DNA from: Bacteroidia bacterium
GTDB taxonomy: Bacteria; Bacteroidota; Bacteroidia; UKL13-3
Assembly: GCA_023151275.1 (NCBI GenBank)
Contig: JAKLJI010000005.1
Span: forward strand, 1-64,000
Direction of reading: 5' to 3'
DNA length: 64,000 nucleotides
In this document: piece by piece, positions 19,917 to 30,170 of the stretch
How the letters are laid out: every line of letters begins with the position of its first letter
Position numbering within the stretch: position 1 is the first letter of the stretch
Program-made: the position numbers and the translations under genes
The notes under the pieces: model-generated
Databases searched by the model: none
Told to the model about the DNA's origin: nothing
What the model saw: the letters and a program-made list of their open reading frames with translations, nothing else

Positions 19917-20110
19917 GACAAAAATTTTCCTCAAACTTACATAAGCATTGGCTTACCTTTTCTGATTCCAATCAGAAAAAACAGAAGTTTACGAAGCCAA
20001 AAATGTATCAAACAATTCTTACCTTGTGAAAAACAAAGAATTAGTGGATCTAGCGCAACAAAGGGCTTGATTTTGCTGTCTAAACGTGAAGCACAATTGC
20101 AGAGGCTGCT

Positions 20111-20686
20111 ATGGAAATCCGAGAAATTAATACCCAGTTCAAGGCAAAAAGAGGAAGTCTTTTGCTAAGTGAGCCTTTTATGTTAGACCCATCCTTTAAA
20201 AAATCGGTGGTCTTGCTAACCGACCATCAAACAGACGGAAGTGTAGGATTTGTATTGAACCGCCTGTATCCCTTGACAAGTATGGAATTGATACCCGAAT
20301 TGCTTGAAACTGATTTCCCGCTTTACACCGGCGGCCCGGTAGAACCGAATACACTCCATTTTATTCATAGAAAAAAGGAGTGCATTCCGGAAGCCAATGA
20401 AATTGCACCGGGCATTTTTTGGGGCGGTTCGATTGAGCAGGTAAATGATTGTCTGAATGCAGGTCGAGCCAACATGAGCGACTTTCGTTTTTTCATTGGC
20501 TATTCAGGCTGGGCCCCAGGACAATTGGAGGAGGAAATGGAATTAAAATCCTGGTGGACATTGGATGCCACATCGAACTTGGTTTTTGAGACCGATCCGA
20601 ATTTTCTTTGGGAGGCTGCGGTTAAGACACTTGGTTTAGATTATGCCTATTTAGCTCAAGCTCCTGAAAATCTAGCTTGGAATTAA
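20111..20686 (+). CDS. YqgE/AlgH family protein (DUF179)
   Basis: This is a widely conserved 191-residue cytoplasmic protein of unknown biochemical role. Family signatures are GSLLLSEPFMLDPSFKKSVVLL near the N terminus, GSVGFVLNRL, GGPVEPNTLHFIH and FFIGYSGWAPGQLEEEM. Length is normal. It is followed after 85 bases by a convergent TatD-like gene, with no clear terminator between. In some proteobacteria the family has been linked to alginate regulation, but no function should be inferred here. Confidence 0.92.
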   Translation: MEIREINTQFKAKRGSLLLSEPFMLDPSFKKSVVLLTDHQTDGSVGFVLNRLYPLTSMELIPELLETDFPLYTGGPVEPNTLHFIHRKKECIPEANEIAPGIFWGGSIEQVNDCLNAGRANMSDFRFFIGYSGWAPGQLEEEMELKSWWTLDATSNLVFETDPNFLWEAAVKTLGLDYAYLAQAPENLAWN

Positions 20687-20771
20687 TTGGAAAGCCTCCT
20701 TTTGAACCGATTTCCTATGCGCCTTAATAGAGTTGTATCGAGGTTGATAAGAATGGGTATCGGTTAAGCCA

Positions 20772-21422
20772 TTAATGGTTTTGATAGCTGATGAATAGTC
20801 GATTGGCTGTTATCTCATTGAAATTCTGAATCACCTGTTTTTGCAACTCTTCAAGAGGTATTTGGGTATGATGGCAAAAATGGTGATAGGCCTGCTGAAC
20901 ATCGTTGCGTGCGGTGTCTGTTTCAAAAAAAAGCCTGTTCAAAGGAATTGGAAGCAATCCGCGCTGGAGTTCACGCATTCCAAGTGAGAAATAAACCCGT
21001 GGGAATTTTAGCCAAGCGTCCAATTGTTGTTGGTTGGCTGAAAATCCATGAAGGATGATAGGACAATCAACTGATTTTAATTCACGTTGAATTTCCTGAT
21101 GCATGCGCACATTGTGGATGAGCAAAGGTTTTTGATGACGAGTTGCCAGATCAATCATCCAACGAAAGGCGTTCATTTGGGCATCCAAATTGGGCTTCAG
21201 CCTATCCAATCCTGATTCTCCAACAAACAAAACCTGGGGATTTTGCAACAGAGAGTCCCAGTTCACATCAAAGAAAGCTTTTTCTGCTTGCCAAGGGTGA
21301 ATTCCATTGGAAAGGAAATAGCCGGGTTTTGCAAGCGAAATGCTCCAGGCTTGACGAACAAAAAGTAAATCAGGACGATTCCACTTCCTATGTGTATGAA
21401 TATCAATCCATTTTACTTGCAT
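20772..21422 (-). CDS. Short TatD-like metal-dependent hydrolase
   Basis: This is a TIM-barrel metallohydrolase of the TatD family, which includes 3'-5' exonucleases and deacylases. It is only 216 residues, against about 260 for canonical TatD. Expected metal ligands are in order: HTH near residue 9 (IDIHTHRKW), Glu in FVGESGLDR, His in LLIHNVRMH, His in ILHGFSANQQQ and Asp in FFETDTA. The start is MQVKWIDIHTH; the 29 upstream in-frame residues lie in the spacer. It is divergent from the acyl-ACP desaturase. This compact form is common in Bacteroidota; its substrate is unknown. Confidence 0.85.
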   Translation of the reverse strand: MQVKWIDIHTHRKWNRPDLLFVRQAWSISLAKPGYFLSNGIHPWQAEKAFFDVNWDSLLQNPQVLFVGESGLDRLKPNLDAQMNAFRWMIDLATRHQKPLLIHNVRMHQEIQRELKSVDCPIILHGFSANQQQLDAWLKFPRVYFSLGMRELQRGLLPIPLNRLFFETDTARNDVQQAYHHFCHHTQIPLEELQKQVIQNFNEITANRLFISYQNH

Positions 21423-21524
21423 TACAGCTTTATTTTCTGAGCAAAATTGACTAAAAAAGGTAAAAATCAGCAGTTCAACTACCTTAAAATGAACTGAAAT
21501 TCGCGTCATAAGTTACTCTAAGTT

Positions 21525-21556
21525 TTGGACAGAAAGGACCTGTTCCATTACATTTG
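21525..21556 (+). promoter_or_regulatory. Bacteroidota promoter TTG-N21-TACATTTG
   Basis: A TTG at 21525-21527 and a perfect -7 element TACATTTG at 21549-21556 are separated by 21 bases, the classic Bacteroidota spacing. The predicted start of transcription is about 10 bases before the desaturase ATG. Confidence 0.75.
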
Positions 21557-21569
21557 TTTTTTTTCGTAC

Positions 21570-22553
21570 ATGAACCAAGCATTATCACCAGGAAGATCGG
21601 AGGTTATGTTACACATCGGAAAAGATGTGGAAACGATATCCGAAACCTATTTGAATGAAGTAGAAACCAACTGGCAAGCCTCAGAATTATTGCCATTAAC
21701 ATCAGACGATTCCTTTATATCAGACCTAAAAACCATTCAAGAACAAGCCTCCAATTTATCGTATGATTTGTTGGCCGTTTTGGTGGTAGATACCATTACT
21801 GAGGAAGCTTTGCCAACCTATGAAACTTGGTTAGCCAATTTACATGGCGTGAATCAGGAAGAAAACAACAATTGGATGAAATGGATTCGTGCCTGGACAG
21901 CTGAAGAAAACAGGCATGGAGATGTTTTGAACCGTTATTTATACTTGTGTGGCAGGATCAACATGCGCGAATTTGAGGCTTCAACTCAGTATTTGATTCG
22001 CGATGGTTTTGACAACGGAGCATCCAACGACCCTTACCGTAATTTTATTTATACCTCGTTTCAGGAATTAGCAACCAATATTTCGCACCGTCGTGTAGCG
22101 AGTTTGGCCAAAAGCCAGGGCAATACCATTTTAAGCAAACTTTGCGGATTGGTAGCTGCCGATGAAGCTCGTCATGCCAAAGCCTACAAAGCATTTGTGA
22201 GCAAGATTTTTGAATTGGACCCCAATGAAATGATGCTGGCATTTGAGGACATGATGAAAAAGAAAATTGTTATGCCGGCTCAATACCTAAGAGAACTTGG
22301 AGAGAAGGTAAATTCGTTTGCCAGCTTTTCCGATTGTGCGCAGCGTTTAGGCGTTTATACTCCTTTGGATTATGTTGATATCCTGAAGGGATTGATTGAC
22401 GATTGGAAAATTGAAAACGTGAGCGGCTTGAAGGAAAACGGCGAAAAAGCCAGGGATTACTTGATTCATCTTCCCGACCGTTTAACCCGCATTGCTGATC
22501 GGATGAAAATCTCTACAGAAGCTGAATTTAAATTCAACTGGATTTTAGGATAA
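21570..22553 (+). CDS. Acyl-ACP desaturase (soluble di-iron)
   Basis: This stearoyl-ACP 9-desaturase family enzyme (327 residues) introduces a cis double bond into acyl chains on acyl carrier protein, adjusting membrane fluidity. The ferritin-like di-iron ligands are present: a Glu in DTITEEAL (78/79), E113 and H116 in AEENRH, E166 in FQELATNISH, E199 and H202 in ADEARH. The start is the ATG giving MNQALSPGRSEVMLHIGK. The promoter just upstream leaves no room for a longer protein. A terminator follows at 22586. Confidence 0.92.
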   Translation: MNQALSPGRSEVMLHIGKDVETISETYLNEVETNWQASELLPLTSDDSFISDLKTIQEQASNLSYDLLAVLVVDTITEEALPTYETWLANLHGVNQEENNNWMKWIRAWTAEENRHGDVLNRYLYLCGRINMREFEASTQYLIRDGFDNGASNDPYRNFIYTSFQELATNISHRRVASLAKSQGNTILSKLCGLVAADEARHAKAYKAFVSKIFELDPNEMMLAFEDMMKKKIVMPAQYLRELGEKVNSFASFSDCAQRLGVYTPLDYVDILKGLIDDWKIENVSGLKENGEKARDYLIHLPDRLTRIADRMKISTEAEFKFNWILG

Positions 22554-22585
22554 GAAATCGATCGACACTTCAAAAAGGCTGTCTC

Positions 22586-22619
22586 AAAGGCAAGAGGAAA
22601 AATCCTTTTGCCTTTTTTT
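22586..22619 (+). terminator. Intrinsic terminator of the desaturase gene
   Basis: AAAGGCAAGAGGA pairs with TCCTTTTGCCTTT across an AAAA loop with one mismatch, and a T-run follows. Confidence 0.8.
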
Positions 22620-22678
22620 GTATTATTTCATCAATCCTTCTATTTTCAACAGAATACGCGTAAATTCCACCCAAATAA

Positions 22679-24850
22679 ATGCATTTGACAACCATTCGTA
22701 CATTAAAACTATTTAGCCTTTTATGGTTGATTGGATTTGGCTTTGGGTCGAACGCTGCCTGGGCGCAATTCAATTCCATTAAAACACTGGAGGCGAGGCT
22801 ACTGGAGCCCATGCCTGATAGCACAAGAATTCAATTGTTGTTCAAGTCTGTTTATGCTTACCAAAACAACGTTGATGATTCGTGCATGGCCAAAGCCCAG
22901 CAAGCAATGGCCTTAGTAACAAAACCTGAAAATAATTCGTTTCGGTGCGATGCCTACAATTGGATGGGAACGGCTTACAATGCCAACGACAAGCCTGATT
23001 CAGCCTATTTCTTTTTCACTAAGGCACTCAACTGCGCCAAAAGCACAAATAGTATAAAAGCAATAGCCTCTGCTATTAACAATTTAGGAGTTTACTATGC
23101 AAGCAAAGGGAATCACAAACGTGCTATTCGCTTTTACAACCTCAGTTTAAAAATTCGTAAAGAAAACGGCATTACTGAATCCATATCTAGCAATTACAAC
23201 AACCGAGGTAATGCAAAAGAAAGTCTTGGCGATTTTGTAGGTGCTATCCGTGATTTTAAGGAATCACTAAGGATAAAAAGAGAGACCCATGATAGTGGAT
23301 CAATAGCAATTACGCATTCCAATTTGGCCAAAGTGTATTTCATGCTCAACAATTACAAGGAAGCAAGAAAACACATCCAACAAAGCTGGTATTGGTCGAG
23401 CTTGGCAGGCAATTTGATTGAAAAATTTGCAATCATAAATTTGGAGGGCGTTTTGGCCTATTCAGAAAATAATTTTATTGAGGCTGAAAAAAGTTTTCTT
23501 AGGGGATTGAAAATTGCCGAAGAGTTGAATTCAACCCAAAATCAAATCCTCATTTTGGCTAACCTATCTGAAATAGAGAATATTCTCGGCAAGTATGACC
23601 AAGCCATTCACTTCGGAAAAAAGGGATTGGAATTAGTTACTAAAAACCAAAGTGCGGAATATCTAACAGCATTTTATTACAATATTGCGCAGGCTTATCT
23701 TAGCAAAAAAGACCGGGTAAACGCTTTAAAATATGCCCTAACAAACATATCTTCATTAAAGCAACACCCTTCTGACGCTTATCAAATCATTGGGCTACAG
23801 CAACTTTCAGAAGCCTATGAATTAAATGGGAATCATCAGAAAGCTTTAGAGGTTTACAAAGAATACTCCGCACAAAAAAATCAATCCGACTTAAAAAACT
23901 CGGAAGCTAAAATCAAAAAGATTGAACTTGAAATTGAAAATCGTGAGCAACTGTTAAAGATCAATCGTCTGGAGTCTGAGAAAAAAATTTATGACCAGCA
24001 ATTGAAACAAAATGCAATTGTTGGCTTGCTGTTATTTTTCATTATTGTGGTATTGACTATTTCTGTGATTCAAATCCGGAAAAGTAGAAAAGCGAAAATT
24101 GAAGATAACTTACTCATTAGCAAACAGGCCGAAGAACTTCAGGTAAAAGCCGATGAACTCCAGCACTTAAATGAAGTAAAGGATAAAATGTTTTCTATCC
24201 TTTCGCACGATTTAAAAAATCCATTGGTAAGCTTTCAACAAACTTTGTTTTTGCTTGAGGAAGACATGCTTGAAAAAGAGGAACTTCCTTATGTTATTCA
24301 AACCTTAAAGGAGAAGTTCGGTAATTTGAATTTGTTGCTTGAGAATTTGTTGAATTGGTCGAAAGCGCGGATTCGTGAACACCGCGATATTGACTTTCAA
24401 AAGATAGCACTTCAGCCCCTTGTTATTCGCAGTGTTGATTTATTGAAGCAGCAGGCTGAATTAAAAAACATCACCTTAAAGGAAGATGTTCGGATGGATC
24501 ATCAAATTTTGGCCGACATGAACCAAATGGATATGATCATTCGGAATTTGCTAACCAACGCAATAAAATTTAGTCCGGAAGGTAGTTCCATTGAAGTTCG
24601 CAGCCGAATTGAATCTGACAATCTACTTCTGGAAGTAATTGACCAAGGGACCGGAATGGATCAGACTGATATTGAACGTATTCTTCGTGGAGAGGTTGGA
24701 GTAACAAAAGCAGGAACCCGAGGTGAACAAGGTTCCGGAATTGGGTTGAGTCTGGTAAAGGAATTTATTGAGGCCAATAAAGGGAAACTTGAAATCCTGA
24801 GTGAAAAAGGCAAGGGAAGTTGTTTTAGAATTTCCTTTGAAGCAGTTTAA
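22679..24850 (+). CDS. TPR-containing sensor histidine kinase
   Basis: The predicted inner-membrane sensor kinase has 723 residues. A signal peptide (to about residue 30) is followed by several tetratricopeptide repeats in the periplasm (about 60-420, e.g. NNLGVYYASKGNHKRAIRFYNLSL), a coiled-coil stretch, one membrane helix (about 444-467), a cytoplasmic coiled coil, a HisKA domain with His510 in SHDLKNPL, and an HATPase domain with the N box NLLTNAIKFSP, G1 DQGTGM and G2 GSGIGLSLV. No receiver or output domain is fused and no response regulator lies next to it, so its partner is elsewhere. This TPR-kinase layout is common in Bacteroidota; the signal is unknown. Confidence 0.9.
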   Translation: MHLTTIRTLKLFSLLWLIGFGFGSNAAWAQFNSIKTLEARLLEPMPDSTRIQLLFKSVYAYQNNVDDSCMAKAQQAMALVTKPENNSFRCDAYNWMGTAYNANDKPDSAYFFFTKALNCAKSTNSIKAIASAINNLGVYYASKGNHKRAIRFYNLSLKIRKENGITESISSNYNNRGNAKESLGDFVGAIRDFKESLRIKRETHDSGSIAITHSNLAKVYFMLNNYKEARKHIQQSWYWSSLAGNLIEKFAIINLEGVLAYSENNFIEAEKSFLRGLKIAEELNSTQNQILILANLSEIENILGKYDQAIHFGKKGLELVTKNQSAEYLTAFYYNIAQAYLSKKDRVNALKYALTNISSLKQHPSDAYQIIGLQQLSEAYELNGNHQKALEVYKEYSAQKNQSDLKNSEAKIKKIELEIENREQLLKINRLESEKKIYDQQLKQNAIVGLLLFFIIVVLTISVIQIRKSRKAKIEDNLLISKQAEELQVKADELQHLNEVKDKMFSILSHDLKNPLVSFQQTLFLLEEDMLEKEELPYVIQTLKEKFGNLNLLLENLLNWSKARIREHRDIDFQKIALQPLVIRSVDLLKQQAELKNITLKEDVRMDHQILADMNQMDMIIRNLLTNAIKFSPEGSSIEVRSRIESDNLLLEVIDQGTGMDQTDIERILRGEVGVTKAGTRGEQGSGIGLSLVKEFIEANKGKLEILSEKGKGSCFRISFEAV

Positions 24851-24893
24851 GAATTCCGCTTAATCCCAAATTAAGGCAACCTATTTAGCGCGA

Positions 24894-25190
24894 TTACTGC
24901 GCCTCTTTTTCCAGGCGCTTGTCAAACCAAAAGGTTCCGAATGGAACAAATCCGGCTAGAAATGCAAGTACAATCTTGGTGAATTTCCAATCACGTTCTA
25001 AAGCCACTTGCAGCAGGGTAATCAAAAACAATACGAACAGTAAACCATGCGCCCAGCCTATGTACTTCACTGCCCAAGGCCATCCCCAAATGTATTTTAA
25101 AGGCATGGCAATTCCCAACAGCAAGAGATAAGAAATGCCTTCAACAAAGGCTACCAGCCTGAATCGGCCTAAAGAATCTTTTAAATGCAT
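24894..25190 (-). CDS. DUF3817 family membrane protein
   Basis: This 98-residue integral membrane protein has three predicted helices. The DUF3817 signature is seen as FRLVAFVEGISYLLLLGIAMPLKY, then WAVKYIGWAHGLLFVLF, and the C-terminal FVPFGTFWFDKRL. Function is unknown. Its start codon lies directly after the terminator of icmF, so it is likely transcribed separately or by read-through. Confidence 0.9.
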   Translation of the reverse strand: MHLKDSLGRFRLVAFVEGISYLLLLGIAMPLKYIWGWPWAVKYIGWAHGLLFVLFLITLLQVALERDWKFTKIVLAFLAGFVPFGTFWFDKRLEKEAQ

Positions 25191-25191
25191 A

Positions 25192-25219
25192 AGAAAAAAG
25201 CCGGCTCCAAAGGAGCCGG
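25192..25219 (-). terminator. Intrinsic terminator of icmF
   Basis: CCGGCTCC (25201-25208) pairs with GGAGCCGG (25212-25219) across an AAA loop. On the minus strand a T-rich run follows. It lies between icmF and the DUF3817 gene. Confidence 0.85.
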
Positions 25220-25235
25220 TTTATTAATTTTTGAA

Positions 25236-28200
25236 TTACATATTTCTTCTGTACTGTCCACCCACTTCAAACAAGGCAGCAGTAATTTGACCCAATGAAC
25301 AATACTTCACGGTTTCCATCAACTCTTCAAAAATGTTTTGGTTGTTGATGGCCACACGCTGCAAACGCAGAAGCGACTCGCGGCCCTTTTCTGCATTTCC
25401 TTTTTTGAGTTCATTTAGCATTTCAATTTGGTATTCCTTCTCTTCGGTTGTAGAGCGAATAACTTCTTTTGGCAATACCGTTGGAGAGCCTTTGCTACTC
25501 AAGAAGGTATTTACACCAATGATTGGGAATTCGCCTGTATGCTTTAAGGTTTCGTAGTACAGGCTTTCTTCCTGAATTTTGGTGCGCTGGTACATGGTTT
25601 CCATGGCGCCAAGTACACCTCCCCTTTCGGTAATTTTATCAAACTCGCTTAAAACAGCTTCTTCCACCAAATCGGTTAGCTCTTCAATGATGAATGAACC
25701 TTGCAATGGATTTTCATTTTTTGCCAATCCCAGCTCGCGGTTAATAATCAGCTGAATGGCCATTGCCCTACGCACCGATTCTTCGGTTGGAGTGGTAATT
25801 GCTTCATCGTAAGCGTTTGTATGCAAGGAATTGCAGTTATCGTAAATGGCATACAAAGCCTGCAAGGTTGTACGGATATCGTTGAAGTCGATTTCCTGAG
25901 CATGCAGCGAGCGTCCGGAAGTTTGAATATGGTACTTCAACATTTGACTGCGCTCGTTGGCTCCGTATTTCATCTTCATGGCTTTTGACCAGATTCTGCG
26001 TGCAACGCGGCCAATTACAGAATATTCAGGATCTATACCATTGGAGAAGAAGAAACTGAGGTTTGGCGCAAAATCGTCGATATTCATGCCACGGCTCAGG
26101 TAGTATTCCACAAAGGTGAATCCATTGGATAAGGTCAACGCCAATTGTGTAATTGGATTGGCACCTGCCTCTGCAATGTGGTATCCGGAAATGGAAACGG
26201 AATAGAAGTTTCTTACGCCTTTGTCGATGAAATACTGCTGCACATCACCCATCACACGAAGTGAAAATTCGGTACTGAAAATACAGGTATTTTGTGCTTG
26301 GTCTTCTTTTAAAATATCCGCTTGAACGGTTCCTCGAACTTGCTTTAAGGTATCTGATTTTATCTTTTGGTAAACTTCAGCAGGCAAAACCATATCGCCG
26401 GTTACGCCAAGCAACATCAAACCTAGTCCATCATTGCCTTCAGGAAGTGGTCCATTGTAAACCGGACGTTTGGTTCCTTTGGCTTTGAAGATGGCGTCGA
26501 TTTTGGCATTGATTTCTTCTTCAAGGCCATTCTTTTTGATGTACAATTCACATTGTTGGTCGATAGCTGCATTCATAAAGAATGCACAAATGATTGCAGC
26601 GGGACCATTGATGGTCATTGAAACCGATGTTTTGGGGTCTGCCAGGTTGAAACCGGAATACAGTTTCTTAGCGGCATCCAAGCTCCAAACACTTACACCC
26701 GAGTTTCCAATTTTTCCATAAATATCAGGTCTGTGATCCGGGTCGTTACCATACAAGGTTACCGAATCAAACGCTGTACTTAAACGTGCAGCCGGCATGC
26801 CCAAACTTACGTAGTGGAACCTGCGGTTGGTGCGCTCCGGCCCACCTTCACCTGCAAACATGCGGGTAGGGTCTTCACCTTCGCGTTTGAATGGATAAAT
26901 TCCTGAGGTATATGGAAACTCTCCCGGGAAATTTTCCTGAAGCGCCCAACGAAGAATATCTCCCCAGCCTTTAAACTTTGGAACGGCAACCTTTGGAACC
27001 TGTGTATGTGAAAGTGATTCTGAATGGGTTTTAATTTTGATTTCTTTATCCCGGACCTTGAAAACATAATACTCATCTCGGTATAAGTTCTTTTTACTTT
27101 CCCAGGTTTCAAGAATTTGTTTGTTTCTTGGGTCCAAATCAAGCTCAAGTTTTGCTTTCGCCTCGTACAAGCCTTTGAGCAAACGGTCTTTGTCTTCCGG
27201 ATTCAAGGCTTTGATGGTTTCCATAGAAGTATGAAGACCATAGAGTTTATCGGCAATCTCAACCTGTTTATTCACCCATTTGTCGTACCCTCTGTTGTTT
27301 TCAGAAATCTCAGACAAATAGCGTGTGCGCGAAGGTGGAATGATGAATACCTTCTCACTCATCTCATCGGTTATTTCGTAAGTTGAGCTAAGGGGAGCAC
27401 CGGTTTTATGTGCAATTTTATCCATCACTGCCTTGTACAACCTGTTCATACCAGGATCGTTGAACTGGGAGGCGATGGTTCCATAAACCGGCATTTCATC
27501 CGGATGCTTATCAAACAGCTGGTGGTTACGTTGGAACTGCTTTTTCACATCACGCAACGCATCCAAAGAACCTTTTTTATCAAACTTGTTGATAGCGATG
27601 ATATCCGCAAAATCAAGCATATCAATCTTCTCCAGCTGTGTAGCTGCACCGTATTCCGGAGTCATAACGTACAAAGCCACATCCGAATGATCCATGATTT
27701 CGGTATCGCTTTGGCCAATACCTGAAGTTTCGAGTATGATTAAATCAAAACGCGCGGCTTTCAGAATATCAACAGCTTCTTTTACATGTTTTGATAAAGC
27801 TAGATTGCTTTGACGGGTAGCCAAAGAACGCATGTAAACGCGGTTGTTGCGAATGGCATTCATGCGAATGCGGTCGCCAAGAAGTGCGCCACCGGTTTTA
27901 CGCTTGGATGGATCAACGGAAACGATAGCAATTGATTTATCCTGAAAATCGAGCAGGAATCTGCGCACCAATTCATCCACCAAAGAGGATTTTCCTGCAC
28001 CACCCGTACCCGTAATACCCAAGACAGGAATGGTTGAGATTTCAGCATCTTCAAGAATTTTATGGTGCATTTTCGAGAAAGAATCGGGGTCGTTTTCAGC
28101 AGCAGAGATGAGGCGAGCTATTGATTTCCAATCTTTCTCTTTGAGATGAGTTGCTTCTCCATTCAGGTTCTGTCCTGTTGGAAAATCGCACTTCATCAGC

Positions 28201-28616
28201 ATGTCGTTAATCATGCCTTGCAAGCCCATTGCGCGTCCATCATCCGGATGATAAATGCGGGTAATTCCATAAGCATGCAATTCATTTATCTCTTCTGGAA
28301 GAATGGTTCCTCCACCTCCGCCAAAAATGCGGATATGGCCACAGCCTTTTTGCTGCAGCAAATCGTACATGTATTTAAAATATTCAACGTGCCCGCCCTG
28401 ATAGCTGGTCATGGCAATGGCATTGGCATCCTCCTGAATGGCGGTGTTCACCACTTCTTCAGCACTGCGGTCATGTCCCAGGTGGATTACTTCAGCCCCG
28501 GAGGATTGAATAATTCTGCGCATGATGTTGATGGCAGCATCGTGACCATCAAACAGACTGGCGGCAGTTACCACCCGGATTTTGTTTTTGGGAGAATATT
28601 TTTCAATGGTTTCCAT
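25236..28616 (-). CDS. icmF: Fused isobutyryl-CoA mutase with GTPase chaperone (IcmF)
   Basis: This B12-dependent carbon-skeleton mutase (1126 residues) is predicted to interconvert isobutyryl-CoA and n-butyryl-CoA. Domains in order: an N-terminal cobalamin-binding domain with the base-off motif LFDGHD (His25 as lower ligand), a MeaB-like GTPase with P-loop GTGGAGKSS (Lys209), [25 protein letters not shown] and NKFD, then from about residue 560 the substrate-binding mutase barrel. In the substrate segment GIYPFKREG a Phe stands where methylmalonyl-CoA mutase has a Tyr (TMY), which supports IcmF over methylmalonyl-CoA mutase. The single-chain B12-GTPase-mutase order is diagnostic. A perfect -7 element TATTTTTG lies 17 bases upstream. 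Confidence 0.93.
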   Translation of the reverse strand: METIEKYSPKNKIRVVTAASLFDGHDAAINIMRRIIQSSGAEVIHLGHDRSAEEVVNTAIQEDANAIAMTSYQGGHVEYFKYMYDLLQQKGCGHIRIFGGGGGTILPEEINELHAYGITRIYHPDDGRAMGLQGMINDMLMKCDFPTGQNLNGEATHLKEKDWKSIARLISAAENDPDSFSKMHHKILEDAEISTIPVLGITGTGGAGKSSLVDELVRRFLLDFQDKSIAIVSVDPSKRKTGGALLGDRIRMNAIRNNRVYMRSLATRQSNLALSKHVKEAVDILKAARFDLIILETSGIGQSDTEIMDHSDVALYVMTPEYGAATQLEKIDMLDFADIIAINKFDKKGSLDALRDVKKQFQRNHQLFDKHPDEMPVYGTIASQFNDPGMNRLYKAVMDKIAHKTGAPLSSTYEITDEMSEKVFIIPPSRTRYLSEISENNRGYDKWVNKQVEIADKLYGLHTSMETIKALNPEDKDRLLKGLYEAKAKLELDLDPRNKQILETWESKKNLYRDEYYVFKVRDKEIKIKTHSESLSHTQVPKVAVPKFKGWGDILRWALQENFPGEFPYTSGIYPFKREGEDPTRMFAGEGGPERTNRRFHYVSLGMPAARLSTAFDSVTLYGNDPDHRPDIYGKIGNSGVSVWSLDAAKKLYSGFNLADPKTSVSMTINGPAAIICAFFMNAAIDQQCELYIKKNGLEEEINAKIDAIFKAKGTKRPVYNGPLPEGNDGLGLMLLGVTGDMVLPAEVYQKIKSDTLKQVRGTVQADILKEDQAQNTCIFSTEFSLRVMGDVQQYFIDKGVRNFYSVSISGYHIAEAGANPITQLALTLSNGFTFVEYYLSRGMNIDDFAPNLSFFFSNGIDPEYSVIGRVARRIWSKAMKMKYGANERSQMLKYHIQTSGRSLHAQEIDFNDIRTTLQALYAIYDNCNSLHTNAYDEAITTPTEESVRRAMAIQLIINRELGLAKNENPLQGSFIIEELTDLVEEAVLSEFDKITERGGVLGAMETMYQRTKIQEESLYYETLKHTGEFPIIGVNTFLSSKGSPTVLPKEVIRSTTEEKEYQIEMLNELKKGNAEKGRESLLRLQRVAINNQNIFEELMETVKYCSLGQITAALFEVGGQYRRNM

Positions 28617-28632
28617 GAAGGAGAATTTTGGG

Positions 28633-28640
28633 CAAAAATA
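28633..28640 (-). promoter_or_regulatory. Bacteroidota -7 element TATTTTTG of icmF
   Basis: Read on the minus strand this matches TAnnTTTG exactly. It ends 16 bases before the icmF ATG, implying a leader of about a dozen bases. No B12 riboswitch fits in such a short leader. Confidence 0.5.
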
Positions 28641-28687
28641 GCCCTTCGGCCCAATTTTCGAGTGTTTTTTTGCGCCAACTCCCCTAC

Positions 28688-29440
28688 TTAGAATTTATAG
28701 AGAAAGGAATTGCGTAATGTACTGAGGTTGTTTGGCATACCACTTGGGGGATGCGACTGAAAATTTTGGCTGTAGCTGATACGAAAACTAAAGTTCGTGG
28801 TAAACTTCAAGTTAAGCCGTGCCTCGGAGCTGAATCTGAAATTGGAAAAATCAATTAAATCGGGTTGGTAATAGCTAACAATATCAAAATTAAATGCCGA
28901 TGATTTGAAGTACAAAAACGAAACATACAGGCTCATGCGGTTGTGTACGTTGCGGGCATATTCGTCTGTGGTGCGCTCGTACTCGTACATCCACATCGGA
29001 CCCACAAAAAGTTTCATCGAATCTTCGTAAAAAATACGAATACGTGGACCTGCGCCCAATAGGCCTCTGAATTTCAATCCAATTTGTTGGTTGAATTGGG
29101 TTTGGGCAAAAGCCTCACCGCTTAACCAGGGCTTGAGCTCCCGCTTGAATCGAATATGTTGATAGGCGTTGTAATCCAGGTTTTTGCTATTGGATTGAAG
29201 GAAATTCAATTCAGCTAAAAAAAGCACTGTATTTTCCTGCCTTACCCGGGTTAAGTTTATTTTATTGCCCAGGTTGATAATCTTATTTTGGTTCTGAATA
29301 AAGTTGAATAATAACTCAATTTCACCGTGAAGGGCAGAATCACGCGAATCGTAACGCTTGCTTTCAATGTTCACAACCTGCTGTCCCTGAACGGAAAAAC
29401 AACCCAATAGCACAAGTAACCCGAATAAAATCCGCTTCAT
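28688..29440 (-). CDS. DUF481-like small outer-membrane beta-barrel
   Basis: The predicted outer-membrane protein (250 residues) has a Sec signal peptide ([19 protein letters not shown]). Alternating aromatic strands continue to the end, with a C-terminal Phe (SFLYKF) typical of barrels inserted by the BAM machinery. The layout resembles DUF481 proteins, which form small barrels of unknown function. The start at MKRILFG is chosen because it begins a normal signal peptide; eight further upstream residues would spoil it. It is transcribed toward icmF, 71 bases away. Confidence 0.75.
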   Translation of the reverse strand: MKRILFGLLVLLGCFSVQGQQVVNIESKRYDSRDSALHGEIELLFNFIQNQNKIINLGNKINLTRVRQENTVLFLAELNFLQSNSKNLDYNAYQHIRFKRELKPWLSGEAFAQTQFNQQIGLKFRGLLGAGPRIRIFYEDSMKLFVGPMWMYEYERTTDEYARNVHNRMSLYVSFLYFKSSAFNFDIVSYYQPDLIDFSNFRFSSEARLNLKFTTNFSFRISYSQNFQSHPPSGMPNNLSTLRNSFLYKF

Positions 29441-29484
29441 GTAGCCGGCAAAAGTACAAAACAAAATGAAAGGCTTTTGAGGGA

Positions 29485-29518
29485 TTGAAGCAGGGAAATA
29501 CCTTTTTCCCTACATTTG
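29485..29518 (+). promoter_or_regulatory. Bacteroidota promoter TTG-N23-TACATTTG
   Basis: A TTG at 29485-29487 and a perfect TACATTTG at 29511-29518 precede the DUF5606 ATG by 22 bases. The spacing is at the long end of the usual range. Confidence 0.65.
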
Positions 29519-29539
29519 CCCTCCAATCAAAAACGGAAA

Positions 29540-30067
29540 ATGGAATTAAAAGATATTGTGGCGATTTCGGGTGTAAGCGGATTACACCAAATCACAGGCC
29601 GTAGCAAGAATGGTCTGATTGTTGAAACCATTGGCAGCGGCAGAAAATTTGCAACCAGTTTTCACGATAAGGTTTCTGTACTTGAAGACATCAGCATTTA
29701 TACCCTTGAAGGGGATATGCACCTTTCGGAAGTATTTCTGAAACTAAAAGCAGCTGCTGAACTTCCTGCAAAAGAAGAATTGAAGAAAGTACGTCAGTTT
29801 CTGATTGATGCCGTTCAGTTGGATTCTGAGCGCGTTTACGACAGTGACCTGAAAAAACTAATAACCTGGTTTTATATGCTGAAAGATTCCTTGGATTGGG
29901 AAAAACTTGCCAACCGCGGAACTGAAGCTGAAGCCGCTCCAGCGGAAGAAGTTAAAGAAGAAGTAGTTGCCGAAGAAGTAAAAGAAGAAGCAGCAACTGA
30001 AGAAAAGCCCAAAAAAGCTCCTCGTAAAACGGCTGCAAAAAAAGCGAAAGCCAAAGACGCTGAATAG
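29540..30067 (+). CDS. DUF5606 protein with acidic-then-basic tail
   Basis: This 175-residue cytoplasmic protein is conserved in Bacteroidota with no known function. The N-terminal conserved domain (about 1-125) opens with MELKDIVAISGVSGLHQITGR and includes KFATSFHDKVSVLEDISIYT, which looks like a small SH3-like beta fold, and an alpha-helical part ending LKDSLDWEKL. The tail from residue ~128 is low in complexity: first Glu/Val/Ala-rich (EEVKEEVVAEEVKEEA), then Lys/Ala/Pro-rich (KPKKAPRKTAAKKAKAK), like histone H1 tails. It is a single gene with its own promoter and terminator. Confidence 0.88.
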   Translation: MELKDIVAISGVSGLHQITGRSKNGLIVETIGSGRKFATSFHDKVSVLEDISIYTLEGDMHLSEVFLKLKAAAELPAKEELKKVRQFLIDAVQLDSERVYDSDLKKLITWFYMLKDSLDWEKLANRGTEAEAAPAEEVKEEVVAEEVKEEAATEEKPKKAPRKTAAKKAKAKDAE

Positions 30068-30102
30068 ATTTTAAAGAATCAGAATAAGATTTTTACACCA
30101 TA

Positions 30103-30144
30103 AAAAAAGCCCTTTAGTTGCTTGAAGCTACTAAAGGGCTTTTC
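30103..30144. terminator. Bidirectional terminator between DUF5606 and tnaA
   Basis: AAAAGCCCTTTAG pairs with CTAAAGGGCTTTT with T-runs on both strands. It lies between two convergent genes. Confidence 0.85.
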
Positions 30145-30170
30145 TATTTTGGTTTGATACTAATCTTCGT

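Noticed and set aside
25236-28616. Methylmalonyl-CoA mutase as an alternative identity
   Set aside because: The single-chain order B12 domain, GTPase, mutase domain is that of IcmF, and the substrate-loop Phe replaces the methylmalonyl-type Tyr.
28617-28687. A cobalamin riboswitch for icmF
   Set aside because: The spacer is too short and the promoter lies close to the start codon; no B12-box sequence is seen.
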